DNA of 64,000 nt from Hanstruepera neustonica (GTDB taxonomy: Bacteria > Bacteroidota > Bacteroidia > Flavobacteriales > Flavobacteriaceae): the NCBI RefSeq assembly GCF_002895005.1, contig NZ_POWF01000001.1, positions 846,344 to 910,343 on the forward strand. Reading direction: 5' to 3'. Positions within the stretch are counted from its first letter, which is position 1, and every line of letters starts with the position of its first letter. The notes beneath the pieces are model-generated. The model was not told the origin of the DNA. It saw only the letters and a program-made list of their open reading frames with translations, and did not search any database. The position numbers and the translations under genes were made by a program. Shown one piece after another: positions 49,959-58,649 of the stretch.

Positions 49959-52232
49959 ATGAAAAGTAACCTACTATTCTGCTTTTTCTTTGTTATTTCT
50001 TTATCATTTTCCCAAAGTGAAAGAGAGGTAATAAATCGAATTGATCAAATAAATACCCAAGCACTTTACAATTATAATAACAATGAAATCAATAAAGCTT
50101 TTGATGGTTTTAATAAAGCTTTAAAGTTGTCTGATTCTATCAGTGACTATTATGGTTATGCTGTTGCTAATTTTAATTTAGGTGCAATTTATAGTTATAT
50201 GCATGAATATGATGATGCTCAATGGTGTTATGATAAGATGCTTGAATCTTCATTTAAAATTCACGATAATTATTTAATATCTAATTCCTATATAAGTTTA
50301 GCGAAACTTAATGAGAAACGTGGTCAAACCAATGAGGTTATACCAAACTTGGAACATGCGTTAGCATATGCACAAAAAGCTGATGTTAGGGATCAGGATA
50401 ATAATGACAGACAGAATAATGTCCTTTATGATATTAGAATGTATTTGAGTGCTGTCTATTTGAAAAAAAATGATCTCAATTCAGCCCTGTTGTATTTATT
50501 AAGAGCAGAAAATAACCTGAATAAACTACCTTATGATTCTTATACCATTGCTTCTTTTAATTATGCCTATGGAAACTATTTTGCTAAAAAAGAATTGTAT
50601 AGCAAAGCAAATGATAAATATCTTGAAGCAATCCAATATCTAAAAAGTGTACATAGAAGTTTTGGTATTAACTATTTGTTTAGTGAAATATATAAAGATT
50701 TATCAATGTCATTTGCCCAATTGGAAAACAGTGAATCAGCCTATAATTATTTAGTTCTGCATAATAATTATCGTGAGCAATTCATAAATGAGGAAAAGGT
50801 TAAACAAGAGAATATAGCCAAGTCTAAATTTTATTTAGCTGAATACAAGCAAATTGCCGAACGTGCTAATGCAGAAAGGATAGTTCAAGAGCAAATAACT
50901 CAAAAGATAAAGAATATTAACATTGCTATTTTTGTTACCATTATTGTATTAGCTATATCATTGATAATGATGTATCGAAATTATCTCTCCAAACGTAAAT
51001 TGAATCACATATTAGAAGCTCAAAATAAACAACTGGAAATTGCTAAAGAGCAAGCCGAAAAGTCCTCACAGTTAAAAACAAAGTTCATATCTAATGTAAC
51101 TCATGAGTTAAGAACTCCTCTATATGGTGTTGTAGGAATTACATCTTTGTTATTAAAACGAAATGATTTAAGTGAACGCGATAGTAAGTTCTTAAAGTCG
51201 TTAAAGTATTCAGGTGATTATTTATTAAATCTGATAAATGATATTCTTCAGATAGGAAAAATAGAATCACAAAAAATAGAATTAAAAAATGTCACGGTTG
51301 ATATCCGAGAATTAATGGCTAATATTATTGATTCTTTCGAATATAAACTACAAGAAACAAACAATGCTATAAAGGTTCATGTTGATGATAATTTGCCTAA
51401 ATATGTAAAATGTGATAGTGTTAGGTTGTCTCAAGTTTTAATTAATTTAATTGGTAACAGTATCAAGTTCACAAAAAACGACACAACTCATGTCAAAATT
51501 AAAGTTAAAGAAATTTCAAGTAATAATGTACAATTACATTTTTCTGTAAAGGATAATGGACCTGGCATTCCAAAAGAAAAGCATAGTAGTATTTTCGAGA
51601 ATTTTTTACAATTAGATGAAAACAATAATGTCAATTATAATGGTACGGGACTGGGATTGCCGATAACAAAAAATTTAATTGAGCTGTTTGGTAGCACTAT
51701 TGAACTAGATAGTGATGTTGGTAAGGGGTCGACATTTGGATTTGAAGTAGCTTTTGAAATTGACCATGATTACTCTGAAAGTCATTTAGCTCAAAAAACA
51801 AAATCTAAAACGGTTTCACTTAATGGCGATTACAAGATATTGGTAGCAGAGGATAACAAAATCAACCAGATAGTTACTCAAAATATTCTTGAGAAAGGAA
51901 ATTTTCAATGCGATATTGCCAAAAATGGATTGGAAGCTGTAAAAGCTATGCAGATAAATCAATATGACTTAATATTAATGGATATCAATATGCCGTTAAT
52001 GGATGGTAATGAGGCCACAAGAGAAATACGTAAAACCAATTCTCAAATACCTATTATAGCTTTAACGGCTGCCGATATTGAAGAAGTTAAAAAGGATTAC
52101 AAGACAATAGGCTATAATGATATTATTACCAAGCCATTTGATAATTCTCATTTTTATCAAACGATACTAGCTAATATCCAAAAGAGCAAAAAGATTACAG
52201 ATGAAAAAGCACCATTAGTGAAAGTATCTTGA
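49959..52232 (+). CDS. TPR-containing hybrid sensor histidine kinase/response regulator
   Basis: A 757-residue membrane hybrid kinase. Signal (MKSNLLFCFFFVISLSFS), six or so periplasmic TPR-like helices (residues 25-295), one membrane helix (IAIFVTIIVLAISLIMMY, about 323-340), a HisKA domain with phospho-acceptor His382 in SNVTHELRTPLYG, an HATPase_c domain (NLIGNSIKFTKND, VKDNGPGIPKEK, GTGLGLPITKNLI) and a receiver domain with phospho-acceptor Asp675 in LILMDINMPLMDG and the conserved Lys in TKPF. The lack of a separate regulator next to it suggests it signals through an Hpt or other partner. Its ligand is not known. Confidence 0.93.
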   Translation: MKSNLLFCFFFVISLSFSQSEREVINRIDQINTQALYNYNNNEINKAFDGFNKALKLSDSISDYYGYAVANFNLGAIYSYMHEYDDAQWCYDKMLESSFKIHDNYLISNSYISLAKLNEKRGQTNEVIPNLEHALAYAQKADVRDQDNNDRQNNVLYDIRMYLSAVYLKKNDLNSALLYLLRAENNLNKLPYDSYTIASFNYAYGNYFAKKELYSKANDKYLEAIQYLKSVHRSFGINYLFSEIYKDLSMSFAQLENSESAYNYLVLHNNYREQFINEEKVKQENIAKSKFYLAEYKQIAERANAERIVQEQITQKIKNINIAIFVTIIVLAISLIMMYRNYLSKRKLNHILEAQNKQLEIAKEQAEKSSQLKTKFISNVTHELRTPLYGVVGITSLLLKRNDLSERDSKFLKSLKYSGDYLLNLINDILQIGKIESQKIELKNVTVDIRELMANIIDSFEYKLQETNNAIKVHVDDNLPKYVKCDSVRLSQVLINLIGNSIKFTKNDTTHVKIKVKEISSNNVQLHFSVKDNGPGIPKEKHSSIFENFLQLDENNNVNYNGTGLGLPITKNLIELFGSTIELDSDVGKGSTFGFEVAFEIDHDYSESHLAQKTKSKTVSLNGDYKILVAEDNKINQIVTQNILEKGNFQCDIAKNGLEAVKAMQINQYDLILMDINMPLMDGNEATREIRKTNSQIPIIALTAADIEEVKKDYKTIGYNDIITKPFDNSHFYQTILANIQKSKKITDEKAPLVKVS

Positions 52233-52237
52233 TAATG

Positions 52238-52882
52238 CTACAGTTTTCGACTAATAGTTAGCCCATCACGTATAGGTAAAATTACAGTTTCTATTCTTGG
52301 ATCATCTTTTAACACTTTATTGTATTCAATAAGTGCAGGCGTGGAGGTATCTTCTTTTTTGAATTCTGTATCCAAAATCTTCCCGCTCCACAGAACATTA
52401 TCAGATAAAATAATACCACCTGGATTTAATTTATCTATTATAATGTTAAAATAATTCAGGTAATTATCCTTATCCGCATCAATAAACACCAAGTCAAAGG
52501 TTTTGTTAAGATTTGGAATGATATCCAAGGCGTTTCCTAGATGTTGTTGTATTTGCTCACCAAAACCTGATCTGTCAAAATATTTTCGCTGAAAATCCAA
52601 CAATTCCTCATTGATATCGATAGTGTCAATACTACCATCTTTTTGTAGACCTTCAGCTAAACATAACGCTGAATAACCAGTATAAGTACCTATTTCTAGA
52701 ATATGTTTAGGATTTACAAGTTTAGAAATTAAGCTCAATACACGCCCTTGATAATGGCCGCTTAACATTCTGGGCTGCAATATTTTCTGATAGGTTTCCC
52801 TACTTAACTCCTGTAATAATTGCGGTTCGTTCTCCGAATGCCTAACTATGTAGTCGTCTAAATCTTCCGAAAGGAAATGCAT
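52238..52882 (-). CDS. O-methyltransferase (caffeoyl-CoA/catechol O-methyltransferase family)
   Basis: A 214-residue class I methyltransferase of the OMT family 3: LEIGTYTGYSALCLAEGL for SAM binding, DLVFIDADKDNYLNYF with the metal-binding Asp, and LSDNVLWSGKILD with further ligands. It methylates catechol or similar hydroxyls. Its ATG overlaps the stop codon of the ACMS decarboxylase gene by one base (TAATG), so it is the last gene of the kynurenine operon and translationally coupled. No step of the known pathway needs an O-methyltransferase; it might act on a catechol-like by-product such as 3-hydroxyanthranilate. Confidence 0.88.
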   Translation of the reverse strand: MHFLSEDLDDYIVRHSENEPQLLQELSRETYQKILQPRMLSGHYQGRVLSLISKLVNPKHILEIGTYTGYSALCLAEGLQKDGSIDTIDINEELLDFQRKYFDRSGFGEQIQQHLGNALDIIPNLNKTFDLVFIDADKDNYLNYFNIIIDKLNPGGIILSDNVLWSGKILDTEFKKEDTSTPALIEYNKVLKDDPRIETVILPIRDGLTISRKL

Positions 52883-53970
52883 TACCCGATAATTTTATCA
52901 ACTAATTGTTGTTTGCTTTTTTCATCATCACCGAACAACCATTGTAAAACATTATCTTCCCACATAGCATCTTTTTCAGATTCTGTGATAATTTCACGTT
53001 CAATAGCTAAATCCAATATTTTTCCTGGATAGGATGATTGTGATAAACTCTCCATTTCTCCTAGTGGATAAGGGTCATCTAAACCAATAAGGACTTGTTT
53101 AGAAGTTTGGTTTTTAATTAAGAGCCCTAAAGAGCCGGTATCATGAACTAAGGTGTCAAAGAATATGTTTTTGTGACCTACCGCTTTTCTAGGGTGTACT
53201 TTACCTTCAAATAAGTCGTGGCGTCCATCAAATCCTTGAATTCGTCTTCCTAGATTTATTTGGGCTAGTTGTCCACCATGGGCAAAACAAACGCGCATAT
53301 TGGGATACTTTTGGTAATAGCCATTGAGCGTCAAGAAATGGTAGGCATCGGCACATTGGGCTAACATCCAAATTAAGTGAAAACGCCAAGCCGTGTTTTC
53401 AAGCTTTATAAATTTTTCACCATCATAAGGGTGAATTTCTACGGCTAAATTATATTTATTAGCCAACTCAAAAATAGGTTCATTTTCTTCATCAAAAATA
53501 CAACGCCAGGTTCCAATGGTATCCATATAATGCGTAGGTAAGCAAAGCAATCGCATACCTAATTCTTCTACACAACGTTCAATTTCCCAACAAGCACCAC
53601 GCACAAAGCCAGGATGTACCACAAAACCACAAGTAAACTTACTGGGATTTTCGTCTTGTATTCTAGCATTAAAGTCATTTTGGAAACGCAAGGCTTGTTT
53701 CATTTCTTCCAAACGCAGCCCATTACCATATAATTGCGATAAATTTAATACAACCGCATGGTCAATTTTGAAGCGTTCCATCCAAGCCAATTTTTCATTT
53801 AAAAAGAAACTGGAATCTGTAATTGGCCTATTCCAATCTTTTTGTAGCATGAACTTTCTATCCTTATCGACCCAAAAAATCCCCTTGTCTTTCATGAACT
53901 GAGGAATCTCCTCTGGATAAGGCAGTAAATGGGAATGACCGTTTATGCGTAACTTACGTCTCTCTTTCAT
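52882..53970 (-). CDS. 2-amino-3-carboxymuconate-6-semialdehyde decarboxylase (ACMSD)
   Basis: A 362-residue amidohydrolase-superfamily zinc enzyme. NGHSHLLP holds the paired metal ligands His12 and His14; VEIHPYDG, CFAHGGQ and GLDDPYPLGE hold the further ligands and catalytic Asp. ACMSD decarboxylates the ring-opened product of 3-hydroxyanthranilate to aminomuconate semialdehyde, diverting flux from NAD synthesis into the catabolic branch. Order in the operon (27 bases after the dioxygenase gene) and the flanking pathway enzymes support the call. Confidence 0.93.
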   Translation of the reverse strand: MKERRKLRINGHSHLLPYPEEIPQFMKDKGIFWVDKDRKFMLQKDWNRPITDSSFFLNEKLAWMERFKIDHAVVLNLSQLYGNGLRLEEMKQALRFQNDFNARIQDENPSKFTCGFVVHPGFVRGACWEIERCVEELGMRLLCLPTHYMDTIGTWRCIFDEENEPIFELANKYNLAVEIHPYDGEKFIKLENTAWRFHLIWMLAQCADAYHFLTLNGYYQKYPNMRVCFAHGGQLAQINLGRRIQGFDGRHDLFEGKVHPRKAVGHKNIFFDTLVHDTGSLGLLIKNQTSKQVLIGLDDPYPLGEMESLSQSSYPGKILDLAIEREIITESEKDAMWEDNVLQWLFGDDEKSKQQLVDKIIG

Positions 53971-53997
53971 AGTGTTTCCTAATTAAATTAGGGTGCA

Positions 53998-54534
53998 TTA
54001 ATCTTCTAATTGAACCTTTTTGGGTGGTTGCATCACTTCACCACAATTTGGACAAGTTCGTTTTTCTGCATCACCATAATAAGCATCAAAAATTTTAGGC
54101 ATATCAGTTTCTATATTGTCCAATGTGAAATCCTCTTCATATAATTTTGTGGTACAGTTTTCACAAAACCATAGCAAAGCGTCCTGAACACCTTTTTCGC
54201 GCGGATATTCAATAACCAAGCCAACCGTATTAGCTCCTCGTTGAGGAGAATGTGGTACTTTTGGCGGCAACAAAAATATCTCGCCTTCTTTTATATGAAT
54301 ATCTTTAGGCGTGCCTTTATCAATGACCTTTAAAACAATATCACCTTCTACTTGGTAGAAAAATTCAGGGGTTTCATTATAATGATAATCTTTTCTGCTG
54401 TTTGGGCCACCAACAACCATGACAATAAAATCACCATCCTTCCATACCACTTTGTTGCCAACGGGAGGCTTTAGTAAATGACGATTTTCTTCAATCCAAG
54501 CTTTAAAATTTATAGGGGAGACTAATGAACTCAT
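53998..54534 (-). CDS. 3-hydroxyanthranilate 3,4-dioxygenase
   Basis: A 178-residue cupin dioxygenase. The residue numbering agrees with that of the well-studied bacterial enzyme: Fe ligands His51 and Glu57 in HYNETPE, His95 in PPKVPHSPQR, and the substrate-binding arginines Arg47 and Arg99. The C-terminal rubredoxin-like Fe/Zn site is kept, with Cys124, Cys127, Cys161 and Cys164. It opens the ring of 3-hydroxyanthranilate using O2 to give the substrate of the ACMSD gene 27 bases downstream. Confidence 0.95.
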   Translation of the reverse strand: MSSLVSPINFKAWIEENRHLLKPPVGNKVVWKDGDFIVMVVGGPNSRKDYHYNETPEFFYQVEGDIVLKVIDKGTPKDIHIKEGEIFLLPPKVPHSPQRGANTVGLVIEYPREKGVQDALLWFCENCTTKLYEEDFTLDNIETDMPKIFDAYYGDAEKRTCPNCGEVMQPPKKVQLED

Positions 54535-54570
54535 AATATTGTGTTTTTATTTAAAAGGAATTCCATAAAG

Positions 54571-55353
54571 TTACAAAGATTTTGTTCTTCCACCATCAAC
54601 AGGTAAATTAATTCCATTTATATAGCTGGCACATTCACTGGCTAAAAATGTAATGGCATAAGCAAGTTCTTCGGGCTTTGCAAAACGTTTGGCAGGAACA
54701 GCCTGCTTCATGGCATTCGCAGCTTCATCTTCAGTTTTTCCTGTTTTGGCTGATTTGTTTTTTATTATTTCTGTAAGTCGTTCTGTTCCAGTAGCTCCAG
54801 GTAGAACATTATTAACTGTAATACCAAATTGTCCTAACTCGTTTGCTAATGTTTTACTCCAGTTGGCAACTGCTCCTCTGATGGTATTACTCACGCCTAG
54901 GCCATCTAACGGTTGCTTGACTGAAGTAGATACCACATTGATAATTCTGCCATAGCCTTGATCTTTCATGTAAGGAACAACCGCTTGTGCTAAAACATGA
55001 TTGCACTTTAAATGCTGTGTAAAAGCTTTTTCAAATTCCTCAAGCTTCGCATCAAACACGGGACCACCAGCAGGTCCACCTGTGTTATTCACAAGAATAT
55101 GGAAGCCGTGATTTTTTGATATGTAATTGGAAACTTTTTGCTGAAGCTCCATAGGATTGGAAAAATCAGCAATTATGTAATTGTGTTTTTCAGCGTAAGG
55201 CATTTCAGTTAGAACGTTTTGAAGTTTTTCTTCATTTCTGGCTAAAAGAGTTACAATAGCGCCTTCTTCTGCTAAAGCAATCGCAGTAGCTTTTCCAATG
55301 CCAGCGGTACTTCCGCAAACAAGGGCGTTTTTATTATATAAGTTTAAGTTCAT
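54571..55353 (-). CDS. SDR-family protein with atypical active site, kynurenine operon
   Basis: A 260-residue short-chain dehydrogenase fold: CGSTAGIGKATAIAL NAD(P)-binding loop at 13-26, DFSNP, NNTGG at 89-93, and a normal C-terminal half ending in LPVDGGRTKSL. Position 155 (after Ser142) has Ser where the catalytic Tyr would sit, and position 159 has Arg where the catalytic Lys would be (VSNTIRGAV). So the Tyr-x3-Lys pair is absent, as I recall for a few SDR subgroups with an SN-x-x-R motif. It may catalyse a different reaction or have a binding role. It lies between the dioxygenase and the aldehyde dehydrogenase genes. Confidence 0.85.
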   Translation of the reverse strand: MNLNLYNKNALVCGSTAGIGKATAIALAEEGAIVTLLARNEEKLQNVLTEMPYAEKHNYIIADFSNPMELQQKVSNYISKNHGFHILVNNTGGPAGGPVFDAKLEEFEKAFTQHLKCNHVLAQAVVPYMKDQGYGRIINVVSTSVKQPLDGLGVSNTIRGAVANWSKTLANELGQFGITVNNVLPGATGTERLTEIIKNKSAKTGKTEDEAANAMKQAVPAKRFAKPEELAYAITFLASECASYINGINLPVDGGRTKSL

Positions 55354-55359
55354 TCTTTA

Positions 55360-56799
55360 TTAATATTTTATACATACATTTTTAGGTTCAGTAAAGAAGC
55401 GTAAGGCTTCAAAACCACCCTCACGACCAACTCCTGAAGCTTTCATGCCGCCAAAAGGTGTACGTAAATCTCGCATTAACCAAGTGTTTACCCATACAAT
55501 TCCCGCTTGTATGTGGTTACTCATGCGCATAGTACGTTTTAAGTCATTAGTCCATAAGGTCGCTGATAAACCGTATTGTACTTTATTTGCCATTTGCAGG
55601 ACTTCATCTTCTGTTTTAAAAGGCATAATAGTTACTACAGGGCCAAAAATTTCTTCTTGATTGACACGGCATTCATCAGTAGAAACCTCAATGACTGTTG
55701 GCTCTAAATAGTAACCATTTTCATAACCTTCGATAGTAACTTCATTACCACCACACAAAACAGTACCACCTTCTGCTTTAGCAATGTCAATATAGTTTTT
55801 TACTTTTTCTAAATGTGGTTTTGAAACCAAAGCACCAATATTGGTTGTACTTTCTGAAGGATGCCCTACGTGTAGTTGTTTTACTTTTTCTACAAAGTCT
55901 TTTTTAAAGGTTTCATAAATGGATTGCTCTACAAAAATGCGACTACCACATAAACAAATTTGACCTTGATTTGCAAAAGAAGAACGGACGGTTGTATTCA
56001 ACATCTCGTTATAATCGCAATCGGCGAAAATGATATTAGGATTTTTACCTCCTAATTCCAACGATAATTTTTTGAACATAGGCGCCGCCGTTTTGGCAAT
56101 GTGTGCACCAGTTGCTGTACCTCCAGTAAATGAAATGGCCTTAATATCTGGATGTTCAATAATGGCTTGACCAGTTGTAGTTCCTAACCCATGAACGATA
56201 TTTAAAACGCCTTTAGGCAAACCAGCTTCGTTGCAAATGTCGCCAAGCATGTAAGCGGTCATTGGAGTCACTTCACTAGGTTTAGCTATGACACAATTAC
56301 CAGCTGCAAGTGCTGGAGCAATTTTCCAAGTAAATAAATAGAGAGGTAGATTCCAAGGTGAAATACAACCAACAACTCCTATAGGTTGACGCAAGGTGTA
56401 ATTGATGGCATTCAATCCAATACTTTCATGGCTTTCACTAGCAAATTGGGTAATGGCATTGCCAAAAAAACGAAAATTACTAGAAGCTCGAGGAATATCT
56501 ATAGCTTTTGCCAAACTAATGGGTTTACCATTGTCCTGACTTTCGGCAGTAGCTAGTTTATCTAATTTGGTTTCAATTAATTCTGAAATTTTAAGTAGGA
56601 TACGACTGCGTTCTTCCAAGGTGGTTTGTGACCAGTTAGGGAAAGCTGATTTAGCAGCTATATAGGCATTTTCAACGTCTTCTTTGCACGAGTTAGGAAT
56701 TTGCCCGTAAACGTCACCATTGGAAGGGTCGTAATTGTCAATCCAGTTGTTTTGAATTGGATTATGAAAACCACCGTTTATATAATTTTGAATGTTCAT
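55360..56799 (-). CDS. 2-aminomuconate 6-semialdehyde dehydrogenase (aldehyde dehydrogenase)
   Basis: A 479-residue [35 protein letters not shown], the general base Glu in LELGGKNPN, the catalytic Cys in [13 protein letters not shown] and [13 protein letters not shown]. Among ALDHs it falls near 2-hydroxymuconic/2-aminomuconic semialdehyde dehydrogenases, and its position next to ACMSD and the RidA gene makes aminomuconate semialdehyde the natural substrate, with NAD+. Its ATG overlaps the RidA-like gene's stop by four bases. Confidence 0.92.
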   Translation of the reverse strand: MNIQNYINGGFHNPIQNNWIDNYDPSNGDVYGQIPNSCKEDVENAYIAAKSAFPNWSQTTLEERSRILLKISELIETKLDKLATAESQDNGKPISLAKAIDIPRASSNFRFFGNAITQFASESHESIGLNAINYTLRQPIGVVGCISPWNLPLYLFTWKIAPALAAGNCVIAKPSEVTPMTAYMLGDICNEAGLPKGVLNIVHGLGTTTGQAIIEHPDIKAISFTGGTATGAHIAKTAAPMFKKLSLELGGKNPNIIFADCDYNEMLNTTVRSSFANQGQICLCGSRIFVEQSIYETFKKDFVEKVKQLHVGHPSESTTNIGALVSKPHLEKVKNYIDIAKAEGGTVLCGGNEVTIEGYENGYYLEPTVIEVSTDECRVNQEEIFGPVVTIMPFKTEDEVLQMANKVQYGLSATLWTNDLKRTMRMSNHIQAGIVWVNTWLMRDLRTPFGGMKASGVGREGGFEALRFFTEPKNVCIKY

Positions 56800-57206
56800 G
56801 ACTGCTTTTTGTATGCCATAACTTTAATTTCCACCACCAAGTCAGGATGCGGTAATTGATGTACTGCTACCGTCGTTCTGGTTGGTCCGTTTTCCTTATC
56901 AAAGAATTCAGCGTAAGCTTTGTTATATCCTGCAAAGTCATTCATGTTCACTAAAAAAGATGTGACATCAACCACGTCTTTTAATGATGCACCAACAGTT
57001 TGTAAATTTTTATCAATATTCTGAAGTACCTCGCGAGTTTGTACTTCGGCATTCAGCCTTTTGGTTCCCATCTCATCGATAATGTCTACACCGGCTATAG
57101 TATTATCTGATCTTCGAGAGCTGGTGCCTGATACAAATATAAAATCGCCTACCACTTTTACATGTGGGTAGGCGCCTCGTGGGGTTACTTTTGTTCCTTT
57201 ACTCAT
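56796..57206 (-). CDS. RidA-family protein, likely 2-aminomuconate deaminase
   Basis: A 136-residue RidA/YjgF-fold protein: [50 protein letters not shown] and [22 protein letters not shown]. The Arg of GPTRTTV matches the substrate-binding Arg of RidA deaminases. Located between kmo (3 bases upstream) and the aldehyde dehydrogenase (4-base overlap), it most probably deaminates 2-aminomuconate (as in AmnD/NbaF), although a general enamine/imine deaminase role is also possible. Confidence 0.9.
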   Translation of the reverse strand: MSKGTKVTPRGAYPHVKVVGDFIFVSGTSSRRSDNTIAGVDIIDEMGTKRLNAEVQTREVLQNIDKNLQTVGASLKDVVDVTSFLVNMNDFAGYNKAYAEFFDKENGPTRTTVAVHQLPHPDLVVEIKVMAYKKQS

Positions 57207-57209
57207 AAA

Positions 57210-58613
57210 TTATGATTTCAAACCGGCAATCCTGTCGTCCTGAAGGATATTTTCGGTTTCTGTTTTTACTTTTTCTAAATTCGATCTTAAATCATCATCA
57301 ATTTTCAATGTGCCATCTGCAAGCATATTCAAAATGGCTTTATCTTGTGCACGTCCTCTTACCATGGCATCTCGGTAACCTATATCTTCATTAAATGTTA
57401 CTAAAGAGTATTTGGAAGAATACTCATTAGGGAATGTTTTTTCAAAGGCCATTTCCAAGTTACGTTTTTCTCTAAAGTTCGTATGATTGACATGGCCCTT
57501 CATTTCGTAGAAATTATCTATGGCCAAATCGGCAATCGCATCGGTATCTTTTTTACGGTTCTTTTCATAGACCTTAAAAATGGTCTCCCAGTCCGTATGT
57601 CCTTCATCTAAAACCTTATCAAATTCTACAACATCCTCAAACGAGGCATTCATCCCTTGACCATAAAAGGGCACAATAGCATGCGCAGCGTCGCCCATTA
57701 ATAAGGTATTACCTTTGAAGTGCCAAGGAGAGCATTTTACAGTACCCAGAGGTGCTGTTGGATTCTCAAAGAAGTCATCAACCAGGTTAGGCATAAGCTC
57801 TAAAGCATCCTTGAAGTATTTTTCAAAGAATTCCAATACACGCTCTTTGGTTGTTAAGTTATTGAAATTGTATTCTCCTTCGTCAAAGCTTAAAAACAAT
57901 GTAACCGTAAAGCTGCCATCTAAATTAGGTAAAGCTATGAGCATAAAGGCTTCGCGACCCCAAATATGAAGCGCGTTTTTATAAGTCTTAAAACCACCAC
58001 TTTCATCAGGTAGAATGCTTAATTCCTTATAACCATGACTTAACCAATCCTGTGAAAAACTAAATAAGAACTTCTTTTCTAAATAATAGCTTTTACGAAG
58101 TGCCGAACCAGCGCCATCGGTACCAATAATTACATCAGCATCTTCAACGAACTCTTTATTGGTATCGTAATCCTTGAACGTAGCAGTTGTTTTCTCAAAA
58201 TCAACCGCTTTACATTTCTTATTAAAGTGAATGGTTACGTTTTCGTGTTTTTCAGCTTCATCCAAAAGCAAGGCATTTAAGCCACCTCGTGATATGGAAT
58301 TTATGTATTCGTGATCACGACCGCTGTAAGGAGCCAAAGTTGTGTTGCCTTCTAAATCATGTAACATCCGTCCATTCATTGGAATACAAAGTGGTTCTAC
58401 TTTATCTTGAATGCCGACCATTTTCATAGCTTTTATGCCACGATCGGAGAAAGCCAAATTGATGGAACGTCCTGCTGAAATATCGACTTTACGTAAATCC
58501 GGACGCATTTCGTATACGCTTACATTATAACCTCGTTGGCCTAATCGTAGTGCTAGGAGAGAGCCGCAAAGCCCAGCGCCAATTATGAGTACGTTTTGTT
58601 GTTTATCTTTCAT
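57210..58613 (-). CDS. kmo: Kynurenine 3-monooxygenase
   Basis: A 467-residue FAD-dependent aromatic hydroxylase: the dinucleotide loop GAGLCGSLLALRLGQRGY, DGAGSALRK, and GDAAHAIVPFYGQGMNASFEDV for FAD binding; SAGRSINLAFSDRGIKAMK matches kynurenine hydroxylases. It converts L-kynurenine to 3-hydroxykynurenine with NADPH and O2. It follows kynU after a 36-base spacer that contains a REP-like hairpin (58622-58642). Confidence 0.95.
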   Translation of the reverse strand: MKDKQQNVLIIGAGLCGSLLALRLGQRGYNVSVYEMRPDLRKVDISAGRSINLAFSDRGIKAMKMVGIQDKVEPLCIPMNGRMLHDLEGNTTLAPYSGRDHEYINSISRGGLNALLLDEAEKHENVTIHFNKKCKAVDFEKTTATFKDYDTNKEFVEDADVIIGTDGAGSALRKSYYLEKKFLFSFSQDWLSHGYKELSILPDESGGFKTYKNALHIWGREAFMLIALPNLDGSFTVTLFLSFDEGEYNFNNLTTKERVLEFFEKYFKDALELMPNLVDDFFENPTAPLGTVKCSPWHFKGNTLLMGDAAHAIVPFYGQGMNASFEDVVEFDKVLDEGHTDWETIFKVYEKNRKKDTDAIADLAIDNFYEMKGHVNHTNFREKRNLEMAFEKTFPNEYSSKYSLVTFNEDIGYRDAMVRGRAQDKAILNMLADGTLKIDDDLRSNLEKVKTETENILQDDRIAGLKS

Positions 58614-58621
58614 TTTTTTGG

Positions 58622-58642
58622 ATTCCGCATCAAGTGCGGAAT
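58622..58642. repeat. REP-like short palindrome between kynU and kmo
   Basis: ATTCCGCA-TCAAG-TGCGGAAT is a perfect 8-bp stem; with the flanking bases (GTCATTCCGCACTTGATGCG on the minus strand) it resembles short dispersed repeats I remember from Bacteroidetes genomes. It lies inside the operon and is not followed by a T-run. Confidence 0.5.
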
Positions 58643-58649
58643 GACAAGT

